Assembly: GCA_022508985.1 (NCBI GenBank)
Contig: JAFLUA010000011.1
Location: 1 to 64,000 of the forward strand
Length of the DNA stretch: 64,000 nt
Source of the DNA: Muribaculaceae bacterium
Lineage (GTDB): Bacteria > Bacteroidota > Bacteroidia > Bacteroidales > Muribaculaceae
Direction of reading: 5' to 3'
Shown piece after piece: positions 43,913-52,850 of this stretch; positions within the stretch are counted from its first letter, which is position 1; every line of letters starts with the position of its first letter. The translations under genes were made by a program, and so were the position numbers. Under the pieces are notes generated by a model. The model was not told the origin of the DNA and made no database searches. It worked only from the letters and a program-made list of their open reading frames with translations.

Positions 43913-45163
43913 TTAATTATGCGCCGCTCCGCCATTTGGCTTGCGACGAAAGTTTTTCTTACGGTACTGCTTGCGCGTGCCACCTTTTCTATACTTTTCT
44001 GGCACGGTGCCAACCTTTTCGGTCGGTGCGGCTCCGAATTCGACTGGCACAGGCTCACGGCGAACGGCTATCTTTAAGAATTTCTCTATTTTACTGAATC
44101 GCAAAGCATCTCGCTCACTCACAAATGTTACTGCCTTGCCATCGGCATCGGCTCGGGCCGTGCGTCCTATACGATGCACATAGTCTTCGGCCTCGTGTGG
44201 CACGTCGTAATTCACCACCATGGCTATATCATCGATATCAATGCCCCGCGACAAAATGTCGGTGGCAATAAGTATGTCGATACGGCCGGCGCGGAAGTCG
44301 TGCATAACCTGCTCGCGTGATGCCTGATCGAGGTCGGAATGCATCTCTGCCGTTTTCCATTTACTGCGTCTTAGTGTCTGCGACAATTGGCGAACCTTCA
44401 GTTTCGAAGATGAAAACACTATCACGCGCTTCGAGTTACCTTGCTCAAAAAGGTGCTTCAATAGGTTTTCTTTTTGGTGCTCATAACATATATACACCGA
44501 TTGGTCGACTTTCTCAGCCGGTTTCGACACCGCAATCTTCACCTCTTTAGGCTCAACGAGGATTTTATTTGCTAATTGCTGTATCTTTTTAGGCATAGTC
44601 GCCGAAAACATCAAGGTCTGACGCTCAGACGGCAATTCGGCAACAATACGCATAATATCGTCGTAGAAACCCATATCAAGCATGCGGTCGGCCTCGTCGA
44701 GAATGAAAAATTCTACTTTCGACAAATCTACATATCCCATTTTGATATGCGCCAGCAAGCGGCCGGGAGTGGCAATAACAAGGTCGGCGCCATTTCTCAA
44801 AGCATGTTGTTGCTGTGCAAACGCTTTACCATCGTTGCCGCCGTGTATCGCAAGGCTACTCACCGGCAGATAGTACGAAAAGCCTTCCATCTGTCTGTCG
44901 ATCTGCTGAGCTAACTCATGCGTGGGCACCATGACAACGCAGCGCACAGCATGCGAGGGGCGTTGCGTCTCTGCCAGCAAATCTATCACTGGGAGAAGGT
45001 AGGCTGCAGTCTTGCCGGTGCCGGTTTGGGCGCACGCTATCAAGTCATATCCATCGAGTATGATGTCGATGGCCTGCTCTTGGATAGGAGTACACTCCTC
45101 GAAGCGCATCGCATCGAGGGCATCAAGCAGTTCGTCGCTTAAATTGAGCTCGTCAAACCTCAT
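43913..45163 (-). CDS. DEAD-box RNA helicase (RhlE/CshA-like)
   Basis: This 416-aa protein has the full DEAD-box motif set: Q motif FEECTPIQEQAI (about 20), AQTGTGKTAAY (Walker A, about 46-56), PTHELAQQ, TPGRLL, DEAD in ILDEADRMLDMGF (about 152), SAT, and motif VI HRIGRTARAD (about 335). It unwinds short RNA duplexes in ribosome assembly or mRNA decay. The C-terminal tail is basic (KGGTRKQYRKKNFRRKP), suited to RNA binding. It is the fourth gene of the rplY-pth-S4-helicase series, 12 bp after the S4 gene. Confidence 0.94.
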   Translation of the reverse strand: MRFDELNLSDELLDALDAMRFEECTPIQEQAIDIILDGYDLIACAQTGTGKTAAYLLPVIDLLAETQRPSHAVRCVVMVPTHELAQQIDRQMEGFSYYLPVSSLAIHGGNDGKAFAQQQHALRNGADLVIATPGRLLAHIKMGYVDLSKVEFFILDEADRMLDMGFYDDIMRIVAELPSERQTLMFSATMPKKIQQLANKILVEPKEVKIAVSKPAEKVDQSVYICYEHQKENLLKHLFEQGNSKRVIVFSSSKLKVRQLSQTLRRSKWKTAEMHSDLDQASREQVMHDFRAGRIDILIATDILSRGIDIDDIAMVVNYDVPHEAEDYVHRIGRTARADADGKAVTFVSERDALRFSKIEKFLKIAVRREPVPVEFGAAPTEKVGTVPEKYRKGGTRKQYRKKNFRRKPNGGAAHN

Positions 45164-45175
45164 TCCACCAAGTAT

Positions 45176-45601
45176 TTACTCTTCATCATCATCGAAATCA
45201 AAGTCAAAATCCCAGCCGTCGGATATCGACTCCGTGAACTTCGATAACTCTCGACCCTCGCGTTTTGTAGGTCGACCGAGCCCTTTCTGTCGGTCGACAA
45301 AACCCGATATTTTCACAACCTCGAGCAAGTCGTATTGCTCTTGCGGCGTTATATTTTCGAGATAGTCGGGCACGAGTTTTGCCCCAAGTCGATTTTGTGT
45401 TATGGCGCGTACGCGAAAAGTAAAAGTCACCGGTGGCTTTCTCACATTGATAATATCGCCCTCCGATACTAAGCGCGACGGTTTGACCGCCACGGCCGGG
45501 TTGCCCATTGTCACACGACCTTTTTTGCAGGCATCGGTGGCTATCGTGCGCGTTTTGAACACACGTACAGCCCACAACCACTTGTCTATTCTTACTTCCA
45601 C
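45176..45601 (-). CDS. hslR: S4-domain RNA-binding protein (Hsp15-like)
   Basis: This 141-aa protein begins with the S4 domain VRIDKWLWAVRVFKTRTIAT and VTMGNPAVAVKPSRLV. A basic middle follows, and the tail ends in an acidic run (DFDFDFDDDEE). HslR/Hsp15 binds the 50S subunit carrying a nascent chain and helps rescue stalled ribosomes, which fits its place after pth. The start codon is GTG at 45601. The acidic C-terminus is unlike E. coli Hsp15 and may limit nonspecific RNA binding. Confidence 0.85.
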   Translation of the reverse strand: MEVRIDKWLWAVRVFKTRTIATDACKKGRVTMGNPAVAVKPSRLVSEGDIINVRKPPVTFTFRVRAITQNRLGAKLVPDYLENITPQEQYDLLEVVKISGFVDRQKGLGRPTKREGRELSKFTESISDGWDFDFDFDDDEE

Positions 45602-45638
45602 GTTTATAATATTTTTAACTCACGACAAAGCGAGAGTT

Positions 45639-46202
45639 TTACTTATTGTTATACTTACACATGGCATTCCCTATACCCGCAAGAACATATTCGCGTATGG
45701 CCTCAACTGCCACGCCGATACGTTCGTTGAGCATAGGGCGGTCTTCGGCGTTGAAATTTCCAAGCACAAAGTCGACTTGACAGCCGCGAGGAAAATCATT
45801 ACCGATACCGAAACGTAGGCGGGGATAAGACTCCGTGCCCAACATCTGAGCAATATTTTTCAAGCCATTATGCCCGGCATCGCTTCCTTTTCCCTTCATT
45901 CTAAGTGCGCCCAAAGGCAATGCCAAATCGTCGACCACGATGAGTATATTCTCAGGCTCAACACCCTCTTTATCTTTCCAATAGCGTACGGCATTGCCGC
46001 TCAGATTCATAAATGTCGACGGCTTGAGCAACACCACCTGTCGGTTTTTGACGCGCCCGCGGCCTACGTCGCCATAGCGCTCGGTCGAAAAAGAAATATT
46101 GGACGCCTCGGCAAAGGCGTCCAATATCATAAATCCGATGTTGTGCCGGGTGTTGCGATATTCTTCGCCTATGTTACCCAACCCAACAATAAGGTATTTC
46201 AT
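45639..46202 (-). CDS. pth: Peptidyl-tRNA hydrolase
   Basis: This 187-aa enzyme frees tRNA from dropped-off peptidyl-tRNA. It opens with the family signature [20 protein letters not shown], with the catalytic His in TRHNIGF (about 20). [10 protein letters not shown] (about 60-70) and [26 protein letters not shown] (here [17 protein letters not shown], then SDAGHNGLK) complete the active site. It lies 20 bp after rplY, and this ribosomal L25-pth order is widely conserved. Confidence 0.96.
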   Translation of the reverse strand: MKYLIVGLGNIGEEYRNTRHNIGFMILDAFAEASNISFSTERYGDVGRGRVKNRQVVLLKPSTFMNLSGNAVRYWKDKEGVEPENILIVVDDLALPLGALRMKGKGSDAGHNGLKNIAQMLGTESYPRLRFGIGNDFPRGCQVDFVLGNFNAEDRPMLNERIGVAVEAIREYVLAGIGNAMCKYNNK

Positions 46203-46222
46203 CTTGCAAATGACAAGATTTA

Positions 46223-46879
46223 TTACTTAGCGGCAGCGGCAGCAGCGGCGGCGCCACGAGCGGCACGTGTGAGCTGTACTGCGCATACAACAGCGTTTTT
46301 GTTGTTTACGAGTTCAAGGCCTTCAAAGTGGAGGTCGCCTACCTGAAGTGTCTTGCCAAGGCCAAGGCTATCTACGTTTACGACGAGACGCTCGGGAATA
46401 GCGGTGTAGGGAGCACGTACTTTGAGTTTCTTCATTGACAGAGTAAGCTTACCACCGGCTTTTACACCTTCGGCATGGCCTTCGAGTTTCACAGGCACTT
46501 CGATAGTAACGGGCTTTTCGGGGAATACTTCGAGAAGGTCAATGTGAAGAATTGTGTCTTTTACCGGGTGGAACTGGAGGTCTTTCAATACGGCCATACG
46601 TGTTTCGCCGTTGAGCTCGAGTTCTATTGCAAATATTTCGGGAGTATAAACGAGTTTGCGCACTGCGTCGGCCGATACTGCAAGGTCGGTTGTGATAACG
46701 CCTCTATTGTTACCTATTTCAACAACCTTTTCACCTTCGCGGAGTGTGCCGCTATAAGGAAGGTCTACGATTTTCCCACCATTGAGTACTACGGGGATTT
46801 TGCTTTCGCTACGGAGTGCTTTCGCTGATTTTTTACCGAGAACGGTACGCGGTTCTGCGTTTAATTTGTAAGTTTTCAT
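46223..46879 (-). CDS. rplY: 50S ribosomal protein L25 (general stress protein Ctc type)
   Basis: This 218-aa protein binds 5S rRNA in the large subunit. Its two-domain Ctc architecture consists of an N-terminal L25 domain (about 1-92, [20 protein letters not shown]) and a C-terminal TL5-like beta domain (about 98-190, [20 protein letters not shown]). The last 14 residues are RAARG followed by eight Ala and a Lys, a low-complexity tail that I would not expect to be conserved. The transcript starts from a full promoter at 46959-46989 and carries a leader of roughly 75 nt with an 8-bp hairpin (46905-46927). Confidence 0.94.
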   Translation of the reverse strand: MKTYKLNAEPRTVLGKKSAKALRSESKIPVVLNGGKIVDLPYSGTLREGEKVVEIGNNRGVITTDLAVSADAVRKLVYTPEIFAIELELNGETRMAVLKDLQFHPVKDTILHIDLLEVFPEKPVTIEVPVKLEGHAEGVKAGGKLTLSMKKLKVRAPYTAIPERLVVNVDSLGLGKTLQVGDLHFEGLELVNNKNAVVCAVQLTRAARGAAAAAAAAK

Positions 46880-46904
46880 TGTGTTAAGTTTTTGTGTTAC
46901 TCAA

Positions 46905-46927
46905 AATTAAGATTCTGCTTCTTAATT
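46905..46927 (-). other. Hairpin in the rplY leader
   Basis: AATTAAGA (46905-46912) and TCTTAATT (46920-46927) form an 8-bp stem with a 7-nt loop. It lies in the mRNA leader, 26 bp before the ATG. An A/U stem of this type is weak. Ribosomal-protein leaders often hold autoregulatory structures, so it is recorded. Confidence 0.3.
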
Positions 46928-46958
46928 TCCCATCACACGGGGATGCTAAAAAGCGCCG

Positions 46959-46989
46959 CAAATTTACATCTTTTTTTTCATTCTTGCAA
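46959..46989 (-). promoter_or_regulatory. rplY: Promoter of the rplY-pth-hslR-helicase series
   Basis: On the minus strand TTG (46989-46987) and TAAATTTG (46966-46959) are 20 bp apart. The rplY ATG is 79 bp past the -7 box. A second TAATTTTG (46909-46902) lies nearer the start but has no -33 TTG. Confidence 0.65.
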
Positions 46990-47043
46990 CACCGCCTGAA
47001 AAGGCAAAATGCAAAAAGTATTTGAGCGTGAGAAAAACACGCT

Positions 47044-47577
47044 CTAAATCTCAAAAATAGAGAAGTTGACCGACCCGTAGGCTCGATGCTCTCTAAAGGA
47101 AGGCAGTGCCGAGAAATCATGTTTTTTACTGTGCTCCACCACCACTATCGTGCCGGGTTTCACGAGCCCCGAATCGAGTATTTTAGCCGGTATTTCGGCA
47201 AAGCCTTCCATATCGTAGGGCGGGTCGGCAAATATTATATCGAATGCGCGAGGTGCCGAAGCTATATATCGCAATGCATCACCTCGCACAAGGGTGTGGT
47301 TATCGGCGCCCAGCTCATGCTTTACTTTTTCGATAAATCTTTGTTGGGTTACTGCTTTTTCCACCGACGTGACATGACGGCATTCTCGCGATAGGAATTC
47401 AAAGCTTATCGCCCCCGTGCCCGCAAAAAGGTCGAGGGCATCCTTGCCTTCGAAATCGATAATATTCTCAAGCACGTTAAAAATGTTCTCACGGGCAAAG
47501 TCGGTTGTAGGCCTTGCCGTGATATTTGATGGCACATCGAAACGCCGACGGCCGTATTTCCCTCTTATTATTCGCAT
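47044..47577 (-). CDS. rsmD: 16S rRNA (guanine(966)-N2)-methyltransferase
   Basis: I set the start at the ATG at 47577 (177 aa). It gives the canonical RsmD opening MRIIRGKYGRRRFDVPS, while the upstream part of the longer frame is antisense-like sequence within the DUF3822 gene. The SAM site is in ALDLFAGTGAISFEFLSREC (about 46-65), and the catalytic FADPPYD lies at about 123-129. It modifies G966 of 16S rRNA in the 30S head. The gene overlaps the DUF3822 gene end by 10 bp. Confidence 0.93.
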   Translation of the reverse strand: MRIIRGKYGRRRFDVPSNITARPTTDFARENIFNVLENIIDFEGKDALDLFAGTGAISFEFLSRECRHVTSVEKAVTQQRFIEKVKHELGADNHTLVRGDALRYIASAPRAFDIIFADPPYDMEGFAEIPAKILDSGLVKPGTIVVVEHSKKHDFSALPSFREHRAYGSVNFSIFEI

Positions 47578-48413
47578 AGTGGTAATATCACAATCGGAAA
47601 TGGTGCATTGAGTGCCTCGCGTCCGTTGCGCAGCGCTGCCGACGGAAATATCAGCGGCATAACAAATGTTGCATACCGCCGCAATCGGGGCATCAAAACA
47701 TCGCGCATTCCCGAGTTCCCGCATAGCAATATTTCGTCTTGGGCAAGGTTGAAACCCGACTGACGGGCCGAAGCGAGTACGTAATATAAAATATCATCTA
47801 TTGTCGACACTCCATACGTTACAGCAAGCATTAAGCGGCCACTACTGTCGGTGGCCACGATGTCGACCTGCATATTCTCGCCGCTTTTGTGCAGATGTGT
47901 ATATAATTTTGCACGATTGCCGAGCAAGCTTTGACGGCCAAAATAACGCATCAACACTGATATATGACTATGAATCTTCGGATTGCGGAATGTTCTTGCC
48001 AAGAAGCCACACAATTCATCGTCGGCCGAGCTAAGCACCATCGCGCTACATTCTTCAATATCATGGAAGAATTCTTGCTGTTGGTCGCTATCGTCGGAGA
48101 GACACAAATATCGAAGCGCTTTCTGTCGAGCCTCTTCATCGAGCCCTTTTGGCACCACTGTATATGCCTGCGTACGCAGTATCACATCTACTTTAGCAAA
48201 ATCGGATAGCAGTAGCGGGGTCGAATAGACAGCTTCTTCAATGGCCTTCACCGGAGACAATGTGGGGTCTAAAGGCAAGGTAAATTGCCGTAGAGAGCTA
48301 TCTTCGACGATCGACCACAATGCCGCTCTAATAGCATCGCCTTCAATCTGCATAGCAAGACGCCATAATCGCGGTTGTTCGATAGCTCGTATTTCAGTCT
48401 TAATATCCGGCAT
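47568..48413 (-). CDS. DUF3822-family protein
   Basis: I start this gene at the ATG at 48413 (281 aa). The longer frame opens with TTG at 48467, but a full promoter with its -7 box at 48444-48437 lies inside that extension, so the extension would not be transcribed. The protein matches DUF3822, a Bacteroidetes family with a split actin/Hsp70-like appearance (LPLDPTLSPVKAIEEAVYST, SADDELCGFL, LLCGNSGM). Its function is unknown. It precedes rsmD with a 10-bp overlap, and that neighbourhood is common in the phylum to my knowledge. Confidence 0.8.
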   Translation of the reverse strand: MPDIKTEIRAIEQPRLWRLAMQIEGDAIRAALWSIVEDSSLRQFTLPLDPTLSPVKAIEEAVYSTPLLLSDFAKVDVILRTQAYTVVPKGLDEEARQKALRYLCLSDDSDQQQEFFHDIEECSAMVLSSADDELCGFLARTFRNPKIHSHISVLMRYFGRQSLLGNRAKLYTHLHKSGENMQVDIVATDSSGRLMLAVTYGVSTIDDILYYVLASARQSGFNLAQDEILLCGNSGMRDVLMPRLRRYATFVMPLIFPSAALRNGREALNAPFPIVILPLCE

Positions 48414-48436
48414 AAATATCTGCGTTAATTCGTTTG

Positions 48437-48467
48437 CAAAGATAGTGCTTTTTATTTTTATCGACAA
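48437..48467 (-). promoter_or_regulatory. Promoter of the DUF3822-rsmD operon
   Basis: On the minus strand TTG (48467-48465) and TATCTTTG (48444-48437) are 20 bp apart. The predicted start lies upstream of the ATG at 48413 and excludes a TTG start at 48467. Confidence 0.75.
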
Positions 48468-51464
48468 TTACTCAATGTTATCGGCATCGAAAAACGCCCT
48501 GCGCTTATGCATATAATCGACCATGGCTCCAAATACGGGCCTGCCGGATATTAACGCTGCGTTTCCTACGATAAAAAGATGTTCACGAGCTCGTGTCATT
48601 GCAACGTTAAGTTTACGGTCGACGAGAATTCCATCATCGTTATATGTGTTGTTGGTCAAAAAATCAAGCTGCGATTGTTTTTTCACCGTAAAACCATAAA
48701 TAATATACTTTCGTTGACTGCCTTGAAAGCGCTCCACCGTATCTATCGTTATCGCACACGGCGCATCATCACCATAACTTGCTATAGCTCGGCGTATCGC
48801 GTTTATCTGATTTCGATAAGGCACAATAACGCCAATGGTGTCGTTGGGCTCAAATTGCTCTTCTTTCTTATAAATCGCCATCACCAAACGCGCTATAAGA
48901 TTGGCCTCTGCAATATTCACTTTATCGGCAACGGTCGCATCTTTGTCGATATTCAAGAAAGCCAAGCGACGACTTCTCACGATGCCTTCAATACTACTAT
49001 CGTCGCCTACTTTGGGTAGCTCGGCGGTCTGTCGGTCGACAAATACCGGCTTTAACATCCCTCGATAGAACATCTTGCTTGGGAAATCGGCAATTTCGAT
49101 GTGCATACGGCCCTGATGCGTAAGCATACTCACTACCGACGCGTCGCATCCATAGCGGTTGATAAAGCGCTCGAAAAGCGATTGTCGGCAATCATTGAGA
49201 CCTATATTGTTAAGCGCTCGCTCTGTAACTGTCGATACTTCAACCGTTTGCTTCACAACTGCAGGCAGCTGTTTGTGATCGCCTATCATAACAATCTTTT
49301 TGATAGCCGAAGAGCCGTCGGCACCTCTCGCACTCAAGGCTAATAGCATCTGCGGCTCGGTTATTTGTGAAGCTTCATCTACAATCATCAAGTCGAAAGT
49401 CTTTATCTTCAGTATGTTGATGTTTGCATTTAGCGCCGATACAGTCGACACCACAACTCTTGATCTCTTTATCAACTCTCGCACCTCCGACACTGTAGAG
49501 CACCCCGATACCTTATTTTGCAAAAGACTTGTGCGATATTCTTCCGCACATGACAATTCAGGACCAATGCGCAGAAATTCAATATTATCGGCCACAAGTT
49601 TCGAACATATTTCATCTACAGCACGATTGGTATATGCAAGAATCAAGGTGCTATGATTTTCCTCTGCCAACTCTTCTTTCAGCGTCGTAACAAGTCCATA
49701 CGATGTTTTCCCCGTTCCGGGAGGCCCTATTATCAGGAATAGGTCGCGAGCCCGTTTTACTCTGAGTGCCAACTCGTTAAAGACGCCATGGTCACATTTC
49801 AACGAGAGCGACTCATCTACCTCCGGTTGTCGACGGAACAACAGCAAATCACGTCTTTCGTCAGGTGCCGACAGAAAGGAATGGAGGCCGCTATATAATG
49901 AATTATAGGTCGAATCTATATAGTCGTGCTCTATTGCCCATAAGCAATCTTCGGCTTTGGAGAACGGCAATGCGCTCGACTGAGTAAAACGCAATGTCAA
50001 CTCTATGGCATTGGTCTTTATTTCCTTGATAGTACACCTAAAGACAATCGTGCGCCGCGCATCAGGCACTCTTTCCGCCTGATAGGGATACAACAACACA
50101 ATATCTCCAGGGCGGAAATTCGCCATATTGTTGTTGCCGTCTTCTGCAAACGTTAGCAATATTTTATCAACTTTACCAACGTGACCGGCCGTCGGAACAC
50201 TCATTGTCATGCCCACATAAATGCTCCCCGCTTCAAGTTTTTCGGCCACGCTGTTACGCCACACCGAGGCAAAACCGGGAGCCCATGTCGTGCCGGCACC
50301 TATTTTCCCAAGTAAATTTTCAACAGCCACAAAGCGCATCATACGGCCATAATAGGCCCTTTCGAGCTCATCGGCCTGCATCAATGGAGACAACAGCTCT
50401 ACTATTTCCTTTCGTTTATAGTTTATCCACAACTTGCCTGAATGCCCTTTATTGAGCGACTCCACATCCATTTTGCACAGAAAATCTATATCACCGGCTG
50501 CAAGGCGATGCTCGTAGGCTACTATCTCATTTCTAACTCTTATGGCCGCCGACAATAATGTATGGCTATAATAAAGTTCAAGCAAAGGGCTTGTATAACG
50601 AGAATACAGCAGATAGGCTTTCTTCGCCGCTTCAGAGCTCGCATAGTCAACGCCATAGTTATAGTGCATAACGGCCATATACAGCTGCAACTGAACATGG
50701 TGCATAAGTCGGTGCTTAGGCTTGGCATAGCCAGAGTAAGGCCATTCGCCATTACCTGATTTCTGCTCTACAAGCAGGGAGTAATCAAGCTGTAGCAAGT
50801 CCATACGCCCTTGTAGCCCGAGCATTTCGCAGAAAAAAGCAGGCTCAAGAATTACATTCCTATTATCGAAGCCGGGCAACTGCGACGGCATGTCGCACCT
50901 TATCGCTTTTGCGATATTATCCTTTTGCTTACGGGCATCGGTGTGAAAATCTTTTGATATTTCGCACGTTGCAAGGTTCACCGCATTATTTCGAAAAAAT
51001 ACTTTTACGCTATCGCGATAGTCGGTAGGCGCTGATTGTTGATTTATCTCTTCGTCAAGTAGTTGAGATGCAAAATTACCAAGATTGATAGCCTGGCTAT
51101 TTGCCGGTGCCGATAGTTTTTTGAGCATACTTATTCGCGCATCGGTGCCGTAGGCTTCAAAGCAACCCGCCACTTGCGTAATATTAACTAAAAAATCAGG
51201 CTCATATATAATAAGTTCTGCGCGTATAAAGCCATCTCCTATTTTGGGCTCAATCAGATTCAACGAGTCGTGAGGACGTACAATATCGCCGAGATAGCTC
51301 AGCTCAAACGTCGAAATATCAATAACATACGATAAGGTTGCATCTCCTTCGATATGACAATTTATCGTATATTCGTCACAACTATCGACCAAGACCCTCG
51401 TATACACCGATGGTGTATTCGATAATCTTTCTGCCTCTATATTATTTTTATGTTCAGTACTCAT
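48468..51464 (-). CDS. Dna2-like nuclease-helicase (Cas4-like nuclease plus SF1 helicase)
   Basis: This 998-aa protein starts at the ATG at 51464; the longer TTG frame overlaps the promoter. The N-terminal half has a PD-(D/E)xK nuclease signature near 215-240: GLQGRMDLLQLD (Asp), then LLVEQKSG (Glu-x-Lys). The C-terminal half is an SF1B helicase of the Upf1/Dna2 group, with LIIGPPGTGKTSYG (Walker A, about 580), LMIVDEASQI (motif II), IGDHKQLPAV (motif III), and VERFQGSQRKYII and LNVAMTRAREHLFIVG (motifs V-VI). The Cas4/Dna2 nuclease with this helicase suggests processing of DNA flaps or ends. I did not find the four iron-sulphur cysteines of eukaryotic Dna2. It is transcribed alone with a leader near 10 nt. 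Confidence 0.85.
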   Translation of the reverse strand: MSTEHKNNIEAERLSNTPSVYTRVLVDSCDEYTINCHIEGDATLSYVIDISTFELSYLGDIVRPHDSLNLIEPKIGDGFIRAELIIYEPDFLVNITQVAGCFEAYGTDARISMLKKLSAPANSQAINLGNFASQLLDEEINQQSAPTDYRDSVKVFFRNNAVNLATCEISKDFHTDARKQKDNIAKAIRCDMPSQLPGFDNRNVILEPAFFCEMLGLQGRMDLLQLDYSLLVEQKSGNGEWPYSGYAKPKHRLMHHVQLQLYMAVMHYNYGVDYASSEAAKKAYLLYSRYTSPLLELYYSHTLLSAAIRVRNEIVAYEHRLAAGDIDFLCKMDVESLNKGHSGKLWINYKRKEIVELLSPLMQADELERAYYGRMMRFVAVENLLGKIGAGTTWAPGFASVWRNSVAEKLEAGSIYVGMTMSVPTAGHVGKVDKILLTFAEDGNNNMANFRPGDIVLLYPYQAERVPDARRTIVFRCTIKEIKTNAIELTLRFTQSSALPFSKAEDCLWAIEHDYIDSTYNSLYSGLHSFLSAPDERRDLLLFRRQPEVDESLSLKCDHGVFNELALRVKRARDLFLIIGPPGTGKTSYGLVTTLKEELAEENHSTLILAYTNRAVDEICSKLVADNIEFLRIGPELSCAEEYRTSLLQNKVSGCSTVSEVRELIKRSRVVVSTVSALNANINILKIKTFDLMIVDEASQITEPQMLLALSARGADGSSAIKKIVMIGDHKQLPAVVKQTVEVSTVTERALNNIGLNDCRQSLFERFINRYGCDASVVSMLTHQGRMHIEIADFPSKMFYRGMLKPVFVDRQTAELPKVGDDSSIEGIVRSRRLAFLNIDKDATVADKVNIAEANLIARLVMAIYKKEEQFEPNDTIGVIVPYRNQINAIRRAIASYGDDAPCAITIDTVERFQGSQRKYIIYGFTVKKQSQLDFLTNNTYNDDGILVDRKLNVAMTRAREHLFIVGNAALISGRPVFGAMVDYMHKRRAFFDADNIE

Positions 51465-51476
51465 AAAGTCGTTATG

Positions 51477-51507
51477 CAAAAATACAAAACCTAATCAAAG
51501 TTTGCAA
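51477..51507 (-). promoter_or_regulatory. Promoter of the Dna2-like gene
   Basis: On the minus strand TTG (51507-51505) and TATTTTTG (51484-51477) are 20 bp apart. The ATG at 51464 is 12 bp past the -7 box, so the mRNA is close to leaderless. Confidence 0.75.
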
Positions 51508-51575
51508 ACTCTTAATATTAGTGAAATTTTGACAAAAAAGAGGTAAAGTAGAGTCGTCAACCGAATATTTTCTGT

Positions 51576-51583
51576 ACCTTTGC
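51576..51583 (+). promoter_or_regulatory. -7 promoter element of the 51587 operon
   Basis: TACCTTTG (about 51576-51583) stands immediately before the ATG at 51587. If used, the transcript would be nearly leaderless, or start within the first codons and use the second ATG at 51593. No TTG lies at -33. Confidence 0.35.
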
Positions 51584-51586
51584 TAT

Positions 51587-52063
51587 ATGACAATGTCGTT
51601 GCTCGCAATAATATTAGCGATAATAGGATTTGTGGCGATATTTATACCTCGTATGCCGGCGGTTGTGATATCGTATGTGGCGCTTGTATGCGCACATTTT
51701 GCCGGCACGACATCAGTTGATTCTAAATCTCTGATTTTCTGGGGGCTCGCAACCGGTATTATCATAATATTAAGAGCATTACAACCCGAAGCCCTTATAA
51801 AAACGACCAAGGGGCATGGCTACGTTGCTCTTGCTACGATTGCCGGAACTTTACTCGGGTATCTCGCTTCGCATACTTCGGCCGCGATTATAATCGGAGG
51901 TGCTACCGGCGCTTTCATGGGTGCGGTAGCTTATATGCAGACGCCTACTGGCCCGCATTTGTCAATAGCCTCTACTCCATTCCTTCAATACCTTTGCGCC
52001 AAAGGGCTACCTTGCATCGTAGCTACTACTATGGCCCTAATTTCTGTCGTTTCTGTAATATGA
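51587..52063 (+). CDS. Small multi-pass membrane protein of unknown function
   Basis: This 158-aa protein is almost wholly hydrophobic. About four to five membrane segments are visible: SLLAIILAIIGFVAIFIP, AVVISYVALVCAHFAG, SLIFWGLATGIIIILRAL, VALATIAGTLLGYLA and IVATTMALISVVSVI. Glycine-rich runs (IIIGGATGAFMGAVAYM) recall the DUF456-type membrane family, a guess and not an assignment. It overlaps the next gene by 4 bp (ATGA at 52060). Confidence 0.7.
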   Translation: MTMSLLAIILAIIGFVAIFIPRMPAVVISYVALVCAHFAGTTSVDSKSLIFWGLATGIIIILRALQPEALIKTTKGHGYVALATIAGTLLGYLASHTSAAIIIGGATGAFMGAVAYMQTPTGPHLSIASTPFLQYLCAKGLPCIVATTMALISVVSVI

Positions 52064-52794
52064 AAAAATCTACAATCTTAATACTAATATCCCTGCTAAC
52101 GCTACCTGTGGTCATTTTTGCTAAGACAACAGCGCGAGCAGACCTCGGGCGGCCCGATATGGAGGCTATTGCTAAAGCTTCAGTCGACGACACTTCAAGG
52201 TTTTACTACCCTCGCCTACTCAAGTCTTTCATGGCTAACGATACGACGATGACTCCCGAAGAATTTCAATATTTCTATTATGGCACTCTGTTTCAGGAAG
52301 ATTATGACCCGTATCGTGAATCGCCCAACCCCGATCTTCTTCAAGAGTTGATTCCAATCTACGCTAAAGAAAAAAGAACTCGCGCCGACCTTGAAAAAAT
52401 GATAGACTATGCCATTCAGGTTATAAATGACAATCCTATCGACTTGAGGCAGCTCACAAACAAAGTGTATGTTTACGAGCAAAAACGGAAATACGACTTG
52501 GCTAAAATTTGGCAATATAAGCTAAATCACCTACTCTTAGTTATTGCCGCATCAGGCACAGGCGTCGACCAAGATAACGCCTTCATTGTCGTATACCCGC
52601 AACATGAATACGATTTCCTTAACATATCGAAACTCACGGCATCGAGCCAGCGCTTTGAGCCACCTCACTTCGATTATATCACGGTGACCGGAGCCAAAGA
52701 CAATTCTCCCGAGGGATATTACTTCAATATCAACGAAATGTTAAACCAATATTTCCGAAAGCACCCCGGAGAGCTTAACAATGCTGAAAAATAA
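52060..52794 (+). CDS. Exported DUF4919-like protein
   Basis: I start at the ATG at 52060 (244 aa), which overlaps the preceding stop and opens a clear signal peptide (MKKSTILILISLLTLPVVIFA). The longer frame has a cysteine/tyrosine-rich lead-in with no start signal. The mature part resembles DUF4919 of Bacteroidetes: MTPEEFQYFYYGTLFQEDYD (about 66-85) and GYYFNINEMLNQYF near the C-terminus. The family has no known function. Because it is exported and lies before a large secreted protease, a role in the envelope or in that protease's biogenesis is possible but unproven. Confidence 0.72.
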   Translation: MKKSTILILISLLTLPVVIFAKTTARADLGRPDMEAIAKASVDDTSRFYYPRLLKSFMANDTTMTPEEFQYFYYGTLFQEDYDPYRESPNPDLLQELIPIYAKEKRTRADLEKMIDYAIQVINDNPIDLRQLTNKVYVYEQKRKYDLAKIWQYKLNHLLLVIAASGTGVDQDNAFIVVYPQHEYDFLNISKLTASSQRFEPPHFDYITVTGAKDNSPEGYYFNINEMLNQYFRKHPGELNNAEK

Positions 52795-52850
52795 ACCATC
52801 AAAGGTAATTCAAGTCAAAACATATATACTATCTATATAACAATATTGAT

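Noticed and set aside
47578..47724. N-terminal extension of rsmD
   Set aside because: RsmD proteins start at MRIIRGK. The extra 49 codons lie within the DUF3822 gene on the same strand and have no homology that I recognise.
51994..52059. N-terminal extension of the DUF4919-like gene
   Set aside because: It lies in another frame inside the upstream membrane-protein gene. The ATG at 52060 gives an ATGA overlap and a signal peptide.
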